Shown here: positions 18,694 through 28,054 of the stretch, piece by piece | How positions within the stretch are numbered: position 1 is the stretch's first letter | Layout of the letters: every line of letters starts with the position of its first letter | Assembly: GCA_017546245.1 (NCBI GenBank) | Contig: JAFYXI010000003.1 | Coordinates: forward strand, 24,398 to 88,397 | Source: Clostridia bacterium | GTDB taxonomy: Bacteria; Bacillota; Clostridia; UBA1381; UBA9506 | Reading direction: 5' to 3' | DNA: 64,000 nt | The notes under the pieces: model-generated | The model's input: the letters and a program-made list of their open reading frames with translations, nothing else | Told to the model about the DNA's origin: nothing | The model's database searches: none | Program-made: the position numbers and the translations under genes

Positions 18694-19994
18694 AGCTCCT
18701 CCTCAATTATTTTCTTCATTGTATCCAATGCTCGCTCAGAAATTTTTGTGTATCTTTCTTTTTTATTTTTAACACGATAATCGAGCGAATCTATAATGCC
18801 GAAATTAATATTCATTGGCTGAAAATCTTTACCTTCAAAAGCCGAAACGTGCTTAGCAAGTGCCCCCGTTGCAGTTAGTGAAGGAAATATTAAAGGCTCT
18901 TTTCCCAAGACCTTGCGTGCCGCACTTATACCTGCAACAATGCCTGACGATGCAGACTCAACATAGCCCTCAACACCGGTAATCTGACCTGCAAAATAAA
19001 GTCCGGGTCTTTTTATAACCTCGTATGATGCATTTAAAAAACCGGGTGAATGCAAAAATGTATTTCTGTGCATAACACCGTATCTTACAATATCCATATT
19101 TTCAAGTCCGGGAATCATTGAAAAAACTCTTTTTTGTTCACCAAATTTTAAATGTGTCTGAAAACCCACCATATTAAAAAGCGTGCCGTCTTTATCATCC
19201 TGACGAAGCTGAACAACTGCATAATACTGCTTACCTGTTTCGGGATGCTCTAAGCCTACGGGTTTTAACGGACCAAATGTAAGGGTATCTTCTCCTCTTT
19301 TTGCCATAACCTCTACCGGCATACAGCCCTCGAAAACCTTTTGATTTTCGAACTCGTGCAGTTCTGCCGTTTCGGCATTTATAAGCTCGTTATAAAAACG
19401 CAAATATTCTTCTTTTGTCATAGGACAGTTGATATAATCTGCTGTTCCTCTGTCGTATCTTGCTTTTCTGTATGTCTTTTCGCGGTCTATTGATTCATAA
19501 GTAACAATCGGTGCTGCAGCATCAAAAAAGTAAAGCTGATTGCCGCCGCAAAGCTCTTTTATGCTTTCTGATAAAGCATCTGATGTAAGCGGTCCTGATG
19601 CTACAATAACAATTCCGTCTTCAGGAATTTTTGTTATTTCTTCGTGTATAACATTAATTTTAGGATTATTTTCGATTTTTTCAGTCATCATCTTGGCAAA
19701 CCCTACACGGTCAACAGCTAAAGCTCCGCCCGCAGGTACACGGGTGGCATCTGCACACTCTGTAACCAAAGAGCCTAAAAGGCGCATTTCGGCTTTTAAA
19801 AGACCTGCACCGTTTTCTAAGGTATCGGCTCTTAACGAATTTGAGCATACCAATTCACCCAACGCATCTAAAGAGTGCGCAGGAGTTTTTTTATCCGGCT
19901 TCATTTCATATAAATCTACATCTATTCCATATTTTGCAAGCTGCCACGCCGCTTCGCATCCGGCAAGCCCTCCGCCAATTACAGTTACTTTCAT
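18690..19994 (-). CDS. trmFO: Methylenetetrahydrofolate-tRNA-(uracil54-C5)-methyltransferase
   Basis: Folate- and FAD-dependent enzyme of about 434 aa that makes ribothymidine at position 54 of tRNA. The N-terminal FAD motif [16 protein letters not shown] is intact, and downstream are the TrmFO stretches [16 protein letters not shown] and [10 protein letters not shown]. The ATG at 19994 was preferred over one three codons earlier because AAAGG is properly spaced for it. It overlaps pcrA by four bases and follows a DUF2156 gene. Length matches the family. Confidence 0.95.
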   Translation of the reverse strand: MKVTVIGGGLAGCEAAWQLAKYGIDVDLYEMKPDKKTPAHSLDALGELVCSNSLRADTLENGAGLLKAEMRLLGSLVTECADATRVPAGGALAVDRVGFAKMMTEKIENNPKINVIHEEITKIPEDGIVIVASGPLTSDALSESIKELCGGNQLYFFDAAAPIVTYESIDREKTYRKARYDRGTADYINCPMTKEEYLRFYNELINAETAELHEFENQKVFEGCMPVEVMAKRGEDTLTFGPLKPVGLEHPETGKQYYAVVQLRQDDKDGTLFNMVGFQTHLKFGEQKRVFSMIPGLENMDIVRYGVMHRNTFLHSPGFLNASYEVIKRPGLYFAGQITGVEGYVESASSGIVAGISAARKVLGKEPLIFPSLTATGALAKHVSAFEGKDFQPMNINFGIIDSLDYRVKNKKERYTKISERALDTMKKIIEEEL

Positions 19995-20019
19995 TTGTTC
20001 CATCCTTTTGTATGTTATT

Positions 20020-20907
20020 TTAAATATCTTTAATTAATGCCGCCGCATATTTATCAATAAGATATACAGGCCTATAGGCAAGTTTTGATTGTCTCAGTCC
20101 GGCAAGCCCCATATCTTCTTCACGGTTAATATATTTATACTCGCTCCATTCGTGTTCACAAAACTGTTGATTTATTGCGTTAAACACGCCGCGAATTGAA
20201 CTGTTTCCAAACTCTAAATGTGCTAAAACAGTATCACTTGTTACAGGCTCTGCAAAGGATACCGCCTCTAATTGCCCATCAATTTTAATACCGCCGCCAC
20301 TAACTCCCAAGTCAGAAAAATTATCAATTACCTTATAGGTTGCGCCGCGTGCATTATCGCCGCTGTCAGCATCCTGCTTTTCTTCTGTCCAGCGCTCAAA
20401 CAGTTTTTTGCACTCAGGCATATCATTTTCTGTAAGCTTTACATATTCAAAATTATAATTATTTTTAAAGTAATTTAAGTGATTTCGCTTTTGATGAAGC
20501 TTTTTACCGCTTAGCGTTATAAGCTTTTCTGTTTCGTAGACATAATCAGAATTATCTCTGTCGTAAATAAACTCAAACTTACCCGGGCAAAGCTCTTCTA
20601 ATTCTTCTTTCATCCACTCGGATAAGTTACGAAATAGCGGCCTTGCGCCCTCACCTTTTAAATATTCGCAAATTTGCTTTATTGCTTCTTTTTTATCCCC
20701 TGAACCGATAGGATATGAAACCATCGGCGGATTCTTTCTGAATTGGAAAAACAGCACCATACAGCCGCAGACCTCGGCATAGGTAATGGCACCGTTTCCT
20801 TCCCACATAAACATATTTGTAAAATTGTATGTTGAATTATCGATATTCGAAAAATATCGCGAAAAAACGTCTTTATCATTTAACGTTATTCTCTTACGTT
20901 CTATCAT
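20020..20907 (-). CDS. DUF2156 domain protein (LPG-synthetase C-terminal-like, GNAT fold)
   Basis: Soluble protein of 295 aa belonging to DUF2156, the phosphatidylglycerol lysyltransferase C-terminal-like group with a double GNAT fold. Recognisable parts are the N-terminal [20 protein letters not shown] and the [10 protein letters not shown] motif near the middle. No membrane domain is present, unlike MprF. Stand-alone members are common in Clostridia and their substrates are unknown; aminoacyl-transfer chemistry is only an inference. It lies between aroE and trmFO in the same direction. Confidence 0.8.
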   Translation of the reverse strand: MIERKRITLNDKDVFSRYFSNIDNSTYNFTNMFMWEGNGAITYAEVCGCMVLFFQFRKNPPMVSYPIGSGDKKEAIKQICEYLKGEGARPLFRNLSEWMKEELEELCPGKFEFIYDRDNSDYVYETEKLITLSGKKLHQKRNHLNYFKNNYNFEYVKLTENDMPECKKLFERWTEEKQDADSGDNARGATYKVIDNFSDLGVSGGGIKIDGQLEAVSFAEPVTSDTVLAHLEFGNSSIRGVFNAINQQFCEHEWSEYKYINREEDMGLAGLRQSKLAYRPVYLIDKYAAALIKDI

Positions 20908-20921
20908 ACCTGCTCCTTTAG

Positions 20922-21773
20922 CTAAACACTATAATCTGATAAAAGCTCCATTGCACCCTTTATTATATCGTCATCAAGTTTTACATCACAAAAATGCTCA
21001 TAAGCGTATACTGCCTGTAATACAAACATACCAAGCCCATTAAGAATTTTTGCACCACGTTTTTGTGATTCTTCTAAAAATACCGTTTTTTTAGGATTAT
21101 AAATCAAATCACAGCAAACGGTTTCTTCATTAATCATACCCATATGCTCGCTAAAAGGATTTTCACTCTCATACGGATGCATACCAAGCGGTGTTGTGTT
21201 TATTATAATATCATATTCATCTTGCTTATCAAGCTCATAAAAAATACTACAATCAGAATGTTTTGTAACTATTTCGCCAATAGTTTCGGCTCTTTTTTTA
21301 GTTTTTGCAAAAAAGGTTATTGACTCTATTTCCTTTTTAGCCAGTTTATATGCAACCCCACGAGCTGCACCGCCGGCACCAAGCATCAGAACCTTTTTAC
21401 CTTTTAAATCGCCAACAACATCTTCAAGAGATTTAACAAACGCATCTCCATCGGTATTATAGCCGTACCATTTTCCGTCACGGTTTACTATTGTGTTAAC
21501 CGCCTCCATTATTTCTGCCTCGGGGTCTATAAAATCTATACATTTCATTATATCTATTTTATATGGTGCAGTTATATTAAAACCACGGGCATCCATTTTA
21601 GTCAGTGCCTCAACTATTGGTTTTAAAGCTTCTGCCGATTCTATCTCAAAAGCAAGATACGACATATCTTTGCCTGTTTTTTCAATAAAATAACTGTGTA
21701 TTTTTGGAGATAATGTATGAGCCAAAGGCTTGCCAAAAACGCCTAAAAGCTTTGTATCTTTAGTTGTGTTCAT
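20922..21773 (-). CDS. aroE: Shikimate dehydrogenase (NADP+)
   Basis: Enzyme of 283 aa that reduces 3-dehydroshikimate to shikimate in aromatic amino acid synthesis. The shikimate-binding N terminus (LLGVFGKPLAHTLSPKIHS), the catalytic Lys in NITAPYKIDIM and the nucleotide-binding loop LGAGGAARGVAY are all present. NTTPLGMHP is another family signature. It starts two bases after the oapA stop codon. Other shikimate genes are not nearby. Confidence 0.94.
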   Translation of the reverse strand: MNTTKDTKLLGVFGKPLAHTLSPKIHSYFIEKTGKDMSYLAFEIESAEALKPIVEALTKMDARGFNITAPYKIDIMKCIDFIDPEAEIMEAVNTIVNRDGKWYGYNTDGDAFVKSLEDVVGDLKGKKVLMLGAGGAARGVAYKLAKKEIESITFFAKTKKRAETIGEIVTKHSDCSIFYELDKQDEYDIIINTTPLGMHPYESENPFSEHMGMINEETVCCDLIYNPKKTVFLEESQKRGAKILNGLGMFVLQAVYAYEHFCDVKLDDDIIKGAMELLSDYSV

Positions 21774-21775
21774 AT

Positions 21776-22429
21776 TTACACGTCCTTAGATTTTCTTTTT
21801 TTGTCTTTAGTCTTTTTATCTTTAACAGGAGCTATAAAGCTGACTATTTTTCCTACCGTAAACATAATCGAGTTGCAGTTCATAAGAGCTATTCCCTTAC
21901 CGAATGCTTTTCCGCCTACGGTTAGTGCCGCAACAACACCTGCTAAAATAACAGACAAAATAAATTCGTCACTTTCAGGCATCATAACGTGCAGCATAGC
22001 AACAATTGCGCCCGATGCACTACCTGAAACAATGCCCGAAATATCACCGATAACGTCATTACAAAAGTTACCCACCTTATCGGCATTTCTGATTAAACGT
22101 ATAGTTTCTTTTGCTCCGCGCACCTTGCGTGAACTGAGCGAATGAAACGGAACCTCTGATGCCGCTGTTACAGCTGTTCCGACAATATCAAAAATAATTC
22201 CGATTAAAACAAAGCCGATTAAAATCATAAATGCCCATATAATATTTACCTTACTCATAAGACCTGCCTGAAGCATTTGCATTATACAGGATATGAAAAA
22301 TGTCCAGATAATAATTTTTACTATCCAGCTGTAGCTGACTTTGCGCCATGAGGTATTATTTGACCTTACTTTAATTTTTGTATTCTGTTTCCCCGCGTCT
22401 GCGTCCAAAACATTCACCAAGCCTTTCAT
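21776..22429 (-). CDS. oapA: OLE RNA-associated membrane protein OapA
   Basis: Membrane protein of up to 217 aa with about four hydrophobic segments (near 34-54, 62-85, 131-150, 156-175) and basic ends. It carries a DxxxD motif (D125-V-I-G-D129), a feature reported for OapA, which binds OLE RNA and brings it to the membrane. The gene lies directly downstream of the long structured RNA here, exactly as in known OLE loci. The annotated ATG has no clear ribosome binding site; a GTG five codons later, with AAAGG just upstream, is an alternative. Known OLE/OapA complexes help cells tolerate alcohols, cold and Mg2+ stress. Confidence 0.85.
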   Translation of the reverse strand: MKGLVNVLDADAGKQNTKIKVRSNNTSWRKVSYSWIVKIIIWTFFISCIMQMLQAGLMSKVNIIWAFMILIGFVLIGIIFDIVGTAVTAASEVPFHSLSSRKVRGAKETIRLIRNADKVGNFCNDVIGDISGIVSGSASGAIVAMLHVMMPESDEFILSVILAGVVAALTVGGKAFGKGIALMNCNSIMFTVGKIVSFIAPVKDKKTKDKKRKSKDV

Positions 22430-22442
22430 AAACTTTACATAA

Positions 22443-22475
22443 GTATAAAATACGGTTCGCTAAAAAGCGAACCTT
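22443..22475 (-). terminator. Hairpin between OLE RNA and oapA
   Basis: GGTTCGC/GCGAACC forms a 7-bp stem with a TAAAAA loop at 22454-22473. On the minus strand it is followed by GTATTTTATA, a weak T-tract. It may partly terminate or define the 3' end of the RNA ahead of oapA. Confidence 0.6.
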
Positions 22476-22483
22476 AAAACTTA

Positions 22484-23204
22484 AAAATAACATATTATTA
22501 TGTACCCTATGTAAGGGGGTGGTAATGCAAAAGGTTAATTTTACGGTTTAGGTTCGGTAGGATTTCCCGATGCGCAACCGATTCGTCGCCAAACCGGCGG
22601 TTTCCCTTTAAACGCAGCCTGCCGGATTTCTCCTGACAGAACCGAATCGCCACTTAAGTCCGTACTGCAATCCCTAAAGCACCTCAAAAGAACAGCCTAG
22701 AGGTTTTCCCAAACAGTCAAACTCGTTCTTAGCCTCTTTTGCAACTATGGTTTCAAGCAGCGATAACGCAAAACCTTTGGCCGAAGATTTTGTGCCTGAT
22801 CCGCTATCCACCATACCCACTCAAGGCAGGCTACACTGCACACAGCGCGCCTTAATCGCAAGCCACAGGCTATGTCTTAAATTAAGACCGTTTGCTATTA
22901 GCAAACTGCGAAGAATTTGCACCGCAACGCAGGTTTAATCCTGTTTCGTACCTCGTTACGTCTTGTTCGGCAAAAAGCCTTATCAAGAGCATGCAAAAGC
23001 ACAAGAACAGGTCTCCACGGAAAAGGGGTCGCATCCGCATGCCATTGCAGACTGCCCCTAAACCTTAACTCCCAGCACCAACCCCCGACTGGGCGTCGAA
23101 AGCAAGCACCAGGAACTTCATCGATATGCCCTTCAACGGATTTTTAGGCCCGTCCTGGGAACGAGAAGCACTGACTAGGATACTGCACCACCATATGTTA
23201 TTTT
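22484..23204 (-). ncRNA. OLE (ornate, large, extremophilic) RNA
   Basis: A region of about 720 bases has no credible coding frame, higher GC than its surroundings and many short complementary segments. Its two ends are perfectly complementary over 12 bases (22484-22495 with 23193-23204), extended by GGTGG/CCACC and TGCA pairs, so a terminal stem closes the whole molecule. It lies between ispA plus a PAP2-like gene and oapA, the defining context of OLE RNA. The transcribed strand follows these neighbours. Open frames here on the plus strand are incidental. Identification is by context, size and closing stem; a covariance search was not possible. Confidence 0.82.
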
Positions 23205-23243
23205 AACATAAATTTTTAAAATAGTAAATTGCGAGTAAATCAC

Positions 23244-23265
23244 ATTGTAAACCAAGATTTACAAT
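23244..23265. other. Inverted repeat upstream of OLE RNA
   Basis: ATTGTAAA-N6-TTTACAAT lies about 40 bases upstream of the proposed OLE 5' end and about 60 bases after the PAP2-like gene. No T-run follows on the minus strand, so an operator or processing site is as likely as a terminator. No clear promoter is seen for the RNA. Confidence 0.4.
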
Positions 23266-23326
23266 TTTTAGCCATTTTATTCGATTTTTTAAGTTTATCT
23301 CTTTCATTCTCGGTTTTTCTTCATTT

Positions 23327-23797
23327 TTAAAGGGTATATATAATAACCGAAACTAAAATACCCACCAATGCTCCTGCAAATACCTGAAGCGGTGTGTGAC
23401 CTAATAATTCTTTAAGTCTTTTGCCGGTAACCTCTAAGTTTTCGTTACCGAAGTTTTCAATAATTTTATTTAATATTTCTGCTTGCTGACCTGCTGCACG
23501 TCTTACGCCCGATGCGTCGTACATAACAACAAACGATACCACGATACATATAGCAAATGCAGCTGATGCCAGTCCCTCTTCATATCCGACAGAGGTAGTA
23601 AGTGCAATAACAAACGCAGAATGTGAGCTTGGCATTCCACCCGAGCCTACAAAACGGCGAACATCAAATTTTTTGTCTTTCATTAAAACAAATATAACCT
23701 TTAAAAATTGTGCCGCAAACCAACCTATGAGTGCCGCAATAATCATTTTGTTAGAAAACAGTTCTTCAAAAAAATTCAAATCATTTTCCCCCAACAT
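23327..23797 (-). CDS. Divergent PAP2 family membrane protein (DUF212, YuiD-like)
   Basis: Small membrane protein of 156 aa with four to five hydrophobic segments. GSGGMPSSHSAFV carries the SxxSH-type phosphatase motif typical of divergent PAP2/DUF212 proteins, and YDASGVRRAAGQQAEILN is another family stretch. These proteins may dephosphorylate lipid or isoprenoid diphosphates, which would suit its position between ispA and OLE RNA. The start is uncertain: the ATG has no clear ribosome binding site and a TTG six codons on lies downstream of a GGGGG run. Confidence 0.87.
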   Translation of the reverse strand: MLGENDLNFFEELFSNKMIIAALIGWFAAQFLKVIFVLMKDKKFDVRRFVGSGGMPSSHSAFVIALTTSVGYEEGLASAAFAICIVVSFVVMYDASGVRRAAGQQAEILNKIIENFGNENLEVTGKRLKELLGHTPLQVFAGALVGILVSVIIYTL

Positions 23798-23811
23798 TAA
23801 TTTGGTTTTTA

Positions 23812-24696
23812 TCAGTTGTCCCTTTTTAAAAGATAATCTGCAAGTTCTTCTAAAAACTTAGCTTTATTACCATAAGCCTTTAAGCATTCTTTTGCTTTTT
23901 TGGTGTAATCATCAAGCATTTGCTTTGATTTTTCTAATCCGTAAAGGCTTACGAATGTAGTTTTTTCGTTTATTTCATCTCCGCCCGTCATTTTGCCGAG
24001 AATGTCGCTGTCGCCTTCTACGTCTAATATATCGTCTTTAATCTGAAATGCCAGACCTAAATTTTTAGCATATTCACCAAGATTGTTTATATCCTCATCT
24101 GCCGCCCCACCTGCAATTGCACCTAGCTTAGCTGCCGCTATTATAAGTGCACCTGTTTTGTTAAGGTGAAGCGCATCTAAAGTCTTTTCGTCAACCTTTT
24201 TGCCCTCTGATTCTATATCTATTACCTGTCCGCCTATCATACCTTCTGTACCGCCGGCTGTGGCAAGAACATCAATTTCTCGCAGAGTTTGCTCAGGCGA
24301 AAGCTCTGAAAACTTTACAGATATTTCAAACGCTTTGGTTAAAAGTGCATCACCTGCCAGCACAGCCATTGCCTCGCCGTAAAACTTATGATTTGTAGGC
24401 TTGCCGCGACGCAAATCGTCATTATCCATACACGGCAAATCGTCGTGTATAAGCGAATAGGTATGTATCATCTCTAAGGCGCACGCAAACGGCAATACCT
24501 TTTTGCCGCTGCCAAAAAGCTCGGCACAAGCTAAAGCCAGTACAGGTCTTATTCTTTTTCCGCCTGCAAACAAGCTGTATGCCATTGCATCGTATATAGT
24601 TTTTTGATAATTATCTGCCTTTTCAAAATATTTTTCTAAAGCAAGGCTTACCGTTTCTATTTTTCGGCCAAACTCTTCTTTAAACAAAAATATCAA
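23812..24696 (-). CDS. ispA: Polyprenyl (farnesyl) diphosphate synthase
   Basis: Short-chain trans-prenyl diphosphate synthase of about 294 aa condensing dimethylallyl and isopentenyl diphosphates. The first aspartate-rich motif is DDLPCMDNDDLRRGKPTNH and the second is DDILDVEGD; the small residues before the first motif fit a C15 product. The start codon is TTG; an alternative TTG three codons later is better spaced from a GGGGG run. xseB ends 14 bases upstream, giving the usual xseB-ispA order. Confidence 0.93.
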   Translation of the reverse strand: MIFLFKEEFGRKIETVSLALEKYFEKADNYQKTIYDAMAYSLFAGGKRIRPVLALACAELFGSGKKVLPFACALEMIHTYSLIHDDLPCMDNDDLRRGKPTNHKFYGEAMAVLAGDALLTKAFEISVKFSELSPEQTLREIDVLATAGGTEGMIGGQVIDIESEGKKVDEKTLDALHLNKTGALIIAAAKLGAIAGGAADEDINNLGEYAKNLGLAFQIKDDILDVEGDSDILGKMTGGDEINEKTTFVSLYGLEKSKQMLDDYTKKAKECLKAYGNKAKFLEELADYLLKRDN

Positions 24697-24710
24697 CCCC
24701 CAAAATCTAT

Positions 24711-24944
24711 TTAATCATTTAAACCATCAAATTCTTCTTCGTTTATTTCACCATCTTCATTCTGCAAAAGAACAGTAACCTTTTGCTGCGCTTTATTGAG
24801 CATCGACTGACAGCTTTTCGAAAGCTTAATGCCCTGCTCAAACAATTTAAGCGATTCATCAAGGGTTGTTTCGCCGTTTTCGAGTGCCGATACTATGCCC
24901 TCTAACTCGTTAATACTTTGCTCAAAGCTTTTTGCTTTTGCCAT
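24711..24944 (-). CDS. xseB: Exodeoxyribonuclease VII small subunit
   Basis: Protein of 77 aa with the XseB helical hairpin: SFEQSINELEGIVSALENGE, then LDESLKLFEQGIKLSKSC. It binds several-fold to XseA to form exonuclease VII, which degrades single-stranded DNA. xseA is normally next to it but is replaced here by ogg, so the large subunit must be encoded elsewhere. It is two bases from the ogg stop. Confidence 0.95.
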   Translation of the reverse strand: MAKAKSFEQSINELEGIVSALENGETTLDESLKLFEQGIKLSKSCQSMLNKAQQKVTVLLQNEDGEINEEEFDGLND

Positions 24945-24946
24945 AA

Positions 24947-25810
24947 TTACCCCTCCTGCAAACCTAAAATTGATGCATTTTCACGCATATAATAAAACAA
25001 ATACTGCTGTGCAATTCCTGCGTATTTTCCAAAGCTTTTTTGGGCAAATTCTGCCGCTTCTTTGGCTGTGTATTCTTTATTATATAATGTATGCAAAACC
25101 CGTCTTACCCATACATCGACAGGAAATGCCTCTTCTTTGGCAAATCCGAAAAGTGCGATGCAATCGGCAACCTTTGGTCCTACACATTTTATTTTCATAA
25201 GCTCGGCTTTTAAAGATATATAGTCTAAACCATAAATTTCGTCAAGGTTTATTTCGCCCGAATTAACTTTTTTAATTGCATCTATTAAATATTCATCTCT
25301 GTATCCTGCACAAAGCGGTGCTAAATCGCCTTTTTCTATTCCATAAAGCTCAGACGGATTCGGAAATGCATAGTATGTATCCGAAAATGCCGAAACACTC
25401 TTGCCAAACAAACGGCAAAAGGTTTCGATTATTTTTTTAATTCTGGGAATGTTGTTGTTTGACGATATTATAAAGGATAAAAGAGTTTCCCACGGGTCTT
25501 GCTTTAATATTCTTATACCGCCGCCAAAGCTGATTGCTTTATCCATAACTCCGCCGTCTGACAGTATGCTTTTTGCCGCTTTATAATCTTTTTTTAAATC
25601 AAAATAATCATTCCACAAGCTGTCAAATTCATTTTGGTCGGTGTTTTCAAAAACAATTTCTTCGCCTTTTTGACTAACTTTAAGCACACGTCCGTTTGCA
25701 ACGCCTATGTAAGAATTTTCGCCAATTGCATTCCATCTGAAGCATTGACCGCATTCAAAAATCTGTTTGGCATCAAAATCTTCAAACGAAAATTTTATCA
25801 ATCTTTCCAT
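24947..25810 (-). CDS. ogg: 8-oxoguanine DNA glycosylase/AP lyase
   Basis: OGG1-type base-excision enzyme of 287 aa. The N-terminal OGG domain is seen as IFECGQCFRWN. The helix-hairpin-helix LMKIKCVGPKVADCIALFGF contains the catalytic Lys, and FPVDVWVRRVL contains the catalytic Asp. It removes 8-oxoguanine and nicks the strand. Its start overlaps the trmL stop region by 13 bases, suggesting coupling. OGG1-type rather than MutM-type enzymes are frequent in Clostridia. Confidence 0.93.
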   Translation of the reverse strand: MERLIKFSFEDFDAKQIFECGQCFRWNAIGENSYIGVANGRVLKVSQKGEEIVFENTDQNEFDSLWNDYFDLKKDYKAAKSILSDGGVMDKAISFGGGIRILKQDPWETLLSFIISSNNNIPRIKKIIETFCRLFGKSVSAFSDTYYAFPNPSELYGIEKGDLAPLCAGYRDEYLIDAIKKVNSGEINLDEIYGLDYISLKAELMKIKCVGPKVADCIALFGFAKEEAFPVDVWVRRVLHTLYNKEYTAKEAAEFAQKSFGKYAGIAQQYLFYYMRENASILGLQEG

Positions 25811-26304
25811 TCGGCTTCCTCTCTTCCGGTAAGCTCACCGTCTTCTTTAAGATTCATAAAATTATTGTGTCTTAACGATTCATATAAAACAATCGCAACA
25901 GAATTTGATAAATTAAGCGAGCGGTTGCCCTCTGCCATAGGGATTCTTATTGCGCTGTCATAGTTTTCTGCAATAAGATTTTCAGGAAGTCCTCTTGTTT
26001 CCTTGCCAAAAACAAGATAGTCACCATCTTTATAATCAGGCTCATCGTATCTTAATTTTGCTTTTGTTGTGGCAAAATAAAAATTACCGCTGTTTTTTTC
26101 AAAGAAATCCTTAAGATTTTCATAATAACGAATATCTAAATCGTACCAGTAATCAAGCCCTGCACGCTTTAATTTTTTGTCATCAATTGTAAAGCCCATA
26201 GGCTTTACAATATGCAAAACACTACCAGTAGCCTTGCAGGTTCGTGCAATGTTGCCTGTATTTTGCGGTATTTCAGGCTCGACTAATACAATATTCATTG
26301 CCAT
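25798..26304 (-). CDS. trmL: tRNA (cytidine34-2'-O)-methyltransferase
   Basis: SPOUT methyltransferase of 168 aa for the wobble base of tRNA-Leu isoacceptors. The N-terminal IVLVEPEIPQNTGNIARTC and the knot region (VFGKETRGLP, then IRIPMAEGNRSLNLSNSVAI) are diagnostic. GAGGAG lies about nine bases before the ATG. It overlaps ogg. Length is normal for this minimal SPOUT family. Confidence 0.95.
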   Translation of the reverse strand: MAMNIVLVEPEIPQNTGNIARTCKATGSVLHIVKPMGFTIDDKKLKRAGLDYWYDLDIRYYENLKDFFEKNSGNFYFATTKAKLRYDEPDYKDGDYLVFGKETRGLPENLIAENYDSAIRIPMAEGNRSLNLSNSVAIVLYESLRHNNFMNLKEDGELTGREEAEWKD

Positions 26305-26317
26305 TTGTAACTCTCCT

Positions 26318-27493
26318 CTATTTTTCCGATGCTATGTTATTAACAAAGCGTTCTATTCGCTCTAATGCTTGATTTATGCTTTTTATGCTATATGCATATG
26401 AACAACGTATAAAACCTTCACCACTTTTTCCAAAAGCACAACCTGGAACTACTGCCACTTTTTCACTATACAAAAGCTTTTCGCTGAATTCCTCTGAGCT
26501 AAGTCCGGTTGAGGTAATTTGAGGAAATACATAAAAAGCACCCTCTGGCTCAAAACAATTAAGACCCATTTGATTAAAGCCATCAACTATTAATCTTCTG
26601 CGAATGTTATACTCTCCACGCATATTCTCAATGTCAGTATCGCCATTTTTAAGTGCCTCAATTGCTGCATATTGGCTAGTTGTAGGCGAACTCATTATTG
26701 CGTACTGATGAATTTTAAGCATTGTTTTCATAATTTCGCGTGGTCCTACTGCAAATCCTAAACGCCATCCTGTCATTGCGTAAGATTTTGAAAATCCATT
26801 TACAACTATAGTTCGCTCTTTCATACCGTCAATATTTGCAATAGAAATATGTTCACGTCCATAAGTAAGCTCTGAATATATTTCATCAGATAGTATCATT
26901 ATATTTGTTCCGCGCAAAACCTTGGCTATTTCTTCTAGGTCATCGCGAGTCATAATTCCACCGGTAGGATTGTTTGGATAAGGTAAAACAAGAAGCTTAG
27001 TTTTTGGTGTTATTGCGGCTTTAAGCTGCTGGGCAGTAAGCTTAAACTTATTTTCTACCGTCGTTACAATCGGCACAGGCACCCCACCCGCTAAGAGCGT
27101 ACAAGGCTTGTAGCACACAAAGCTTGGCTCAGGAATTAAAACCTCGTCACCGGGATTAATTAACGAACGAACGCACAAATCTATCGCTTCACTGCCGCCG
27201 ACTGTAACTATAACCTCATCTTCGGGTATGTATGATAAATTAAGTCTTCTTTCTAAATAATTTACAATTTCACGGCGTAGTTCAATTAAACCTGCGTTAG
27301 ATGTGTAATGCGTATATCCACGTTCTAATGCCTTAATGCCGTTATTTCTTATATGCCACGGTGTGACAAAGTCAGGCTCGCCCACACCTAAAGATATTGC
27401 ATCTTTCATTTCACTTACTATATCAAAAAATTTTCTTATGCCAGAAGGCTCTATGCTTTTTGCTTTTTCTGAAAGCAGGGTATTATAATTCAC
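26318..27493 (-). CDS. PLP-dependent aminotransferase, class I/II
   Basis: Fold-type I aminotransferase of 391 aa. The PLP-binding Lys is in VNGFSKSYAMTGWRLGF, the pyridine-ring Asp region in ILSDEIYSELTY, and the phosphate/substrate Arg in FIRCSYAYS. NPTGGIM is the conserved Asn loop. It overlaps by four bases with an upstream Lrp/AsnC regulator, so the pair is probably co-regulated by an amino acid. Similar genes are annotated as aspartate, aromatic or MalY/PatB-like aminotransferases; substrate not determinable here. Confidence 0.9.
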   Translation of the reverse strand: MNYNTLLSEKAKSIEPSGIRKFFDIVSEMKDAISLGVGEPDFVTPWHIRNNGIKALERGYTHYTSNAGLIELRREIVNYLERRLNLSYIPEDEVIVTVGGSEAIDLCVRSLINPGDEVLIPEPSFVCYKPCTLLAGGVPVPIVTTVENKFKLTAQQLKAAITPKTKLLVLPYPNNPTGGIMTRDDLEEIAKVLRGTNIMILSDEIYSELTYGREHISIANIDGMKERTIVVNGFSKSYAMTGWRLGFAVGPREIMKTMLKIHQYAIMSSPTTSQYAAIEALKNGDTDIENMRGEYNIRRRLIVDGFNQMGLNCFEPEGAFYVFPQITSTGLSSEEFSEKLLYSEKVAVVPGCAFGKSGEGFIRCSYAYSIKSINQALERIERFVNNIASEK

Positions 27494-27969
27494 AGGGATA
27501 TCACCTCACGAGGGTCTTTAATATTTTCACCGGCTATTATTCCATCGACCTTATATTTTTTTAACACAAAATGTGTAGCCGTGCTTAAAACCTCCTCCAT
27601 TGGAGCAAGCTTTTCTCCGACAAAAAGGGCGACTTCTTTTAATGTTTTTCCCTCTACCAATACCCAAATATCAAATCCGCCTGACATTAAAAATACAGAC
27701 GAAACCTCTTCATATTGTTCAATTTCTTTTGCTACTTTATCAAAGCCTTCGTTGAGTTTTGGCGTAACCTTAAGCTCAATCATAGCCGAAACAAGCTCAT
27801 TTTCGCATTTATCCCAGTCAACAATAGCTTTATATCCTAAAATGGTTTTGTTTTCTTCGTATTGTTTAATACTGGCGGCGGCCTCTGCCTCACTAATTCC
27901 TAACATAACCGCTATCTGTTTAGCAGTAAGTGTTGCATCTTTTTCGAGTAATGATAAAATTGATTTCAT
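27490..27969 (-). CDS. Lrp/AsnC family transcriptional regulator
   Basis: Regulator of 159 aa with an N-terminal helix-turn-helix (LTAKQIAVMLGISEAEAAAS) and a C-terminal RAM/AsnC ligand-binding domain (VSSVFLMSGGFDIWVLVEG). It overlaps the start of an aminotransferase gene by four bases, so it likely controls that operon in response to an amino acid. Regulators of this type usually form octamers. The ligand is unknown. Confidence 0.9.
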   Translation of the reverse strand: MKSILSLLEKDATLTAKQIAVMLGISEAEAAASIKQYEENKTILGYKAIVDWDKCENELVSAMIELKVTPKLNEGFDKVAKEIEQYEEVSSVFLMSGGFDIWVLVEGKTLKEVALFVGEKLAPMEEVLSTATHFVLKKYKVDGIIAGENIKDPREVISL

Positions 27970-28054
27970 TTTTTCCTTCCTTTCATAATCTTTATCAATA
28001 TTTTCTTAACCTATCGCAACAAAATTAGTTGAAATAAAGTCAGATTGTCATTAA

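Noticed and set aside
22747..23147. Open frames of 63 and 76 codons on the plus strand
   Set aside because: They lie inside the structured OLE RNA, have no ribosome binding site and unusual composition.
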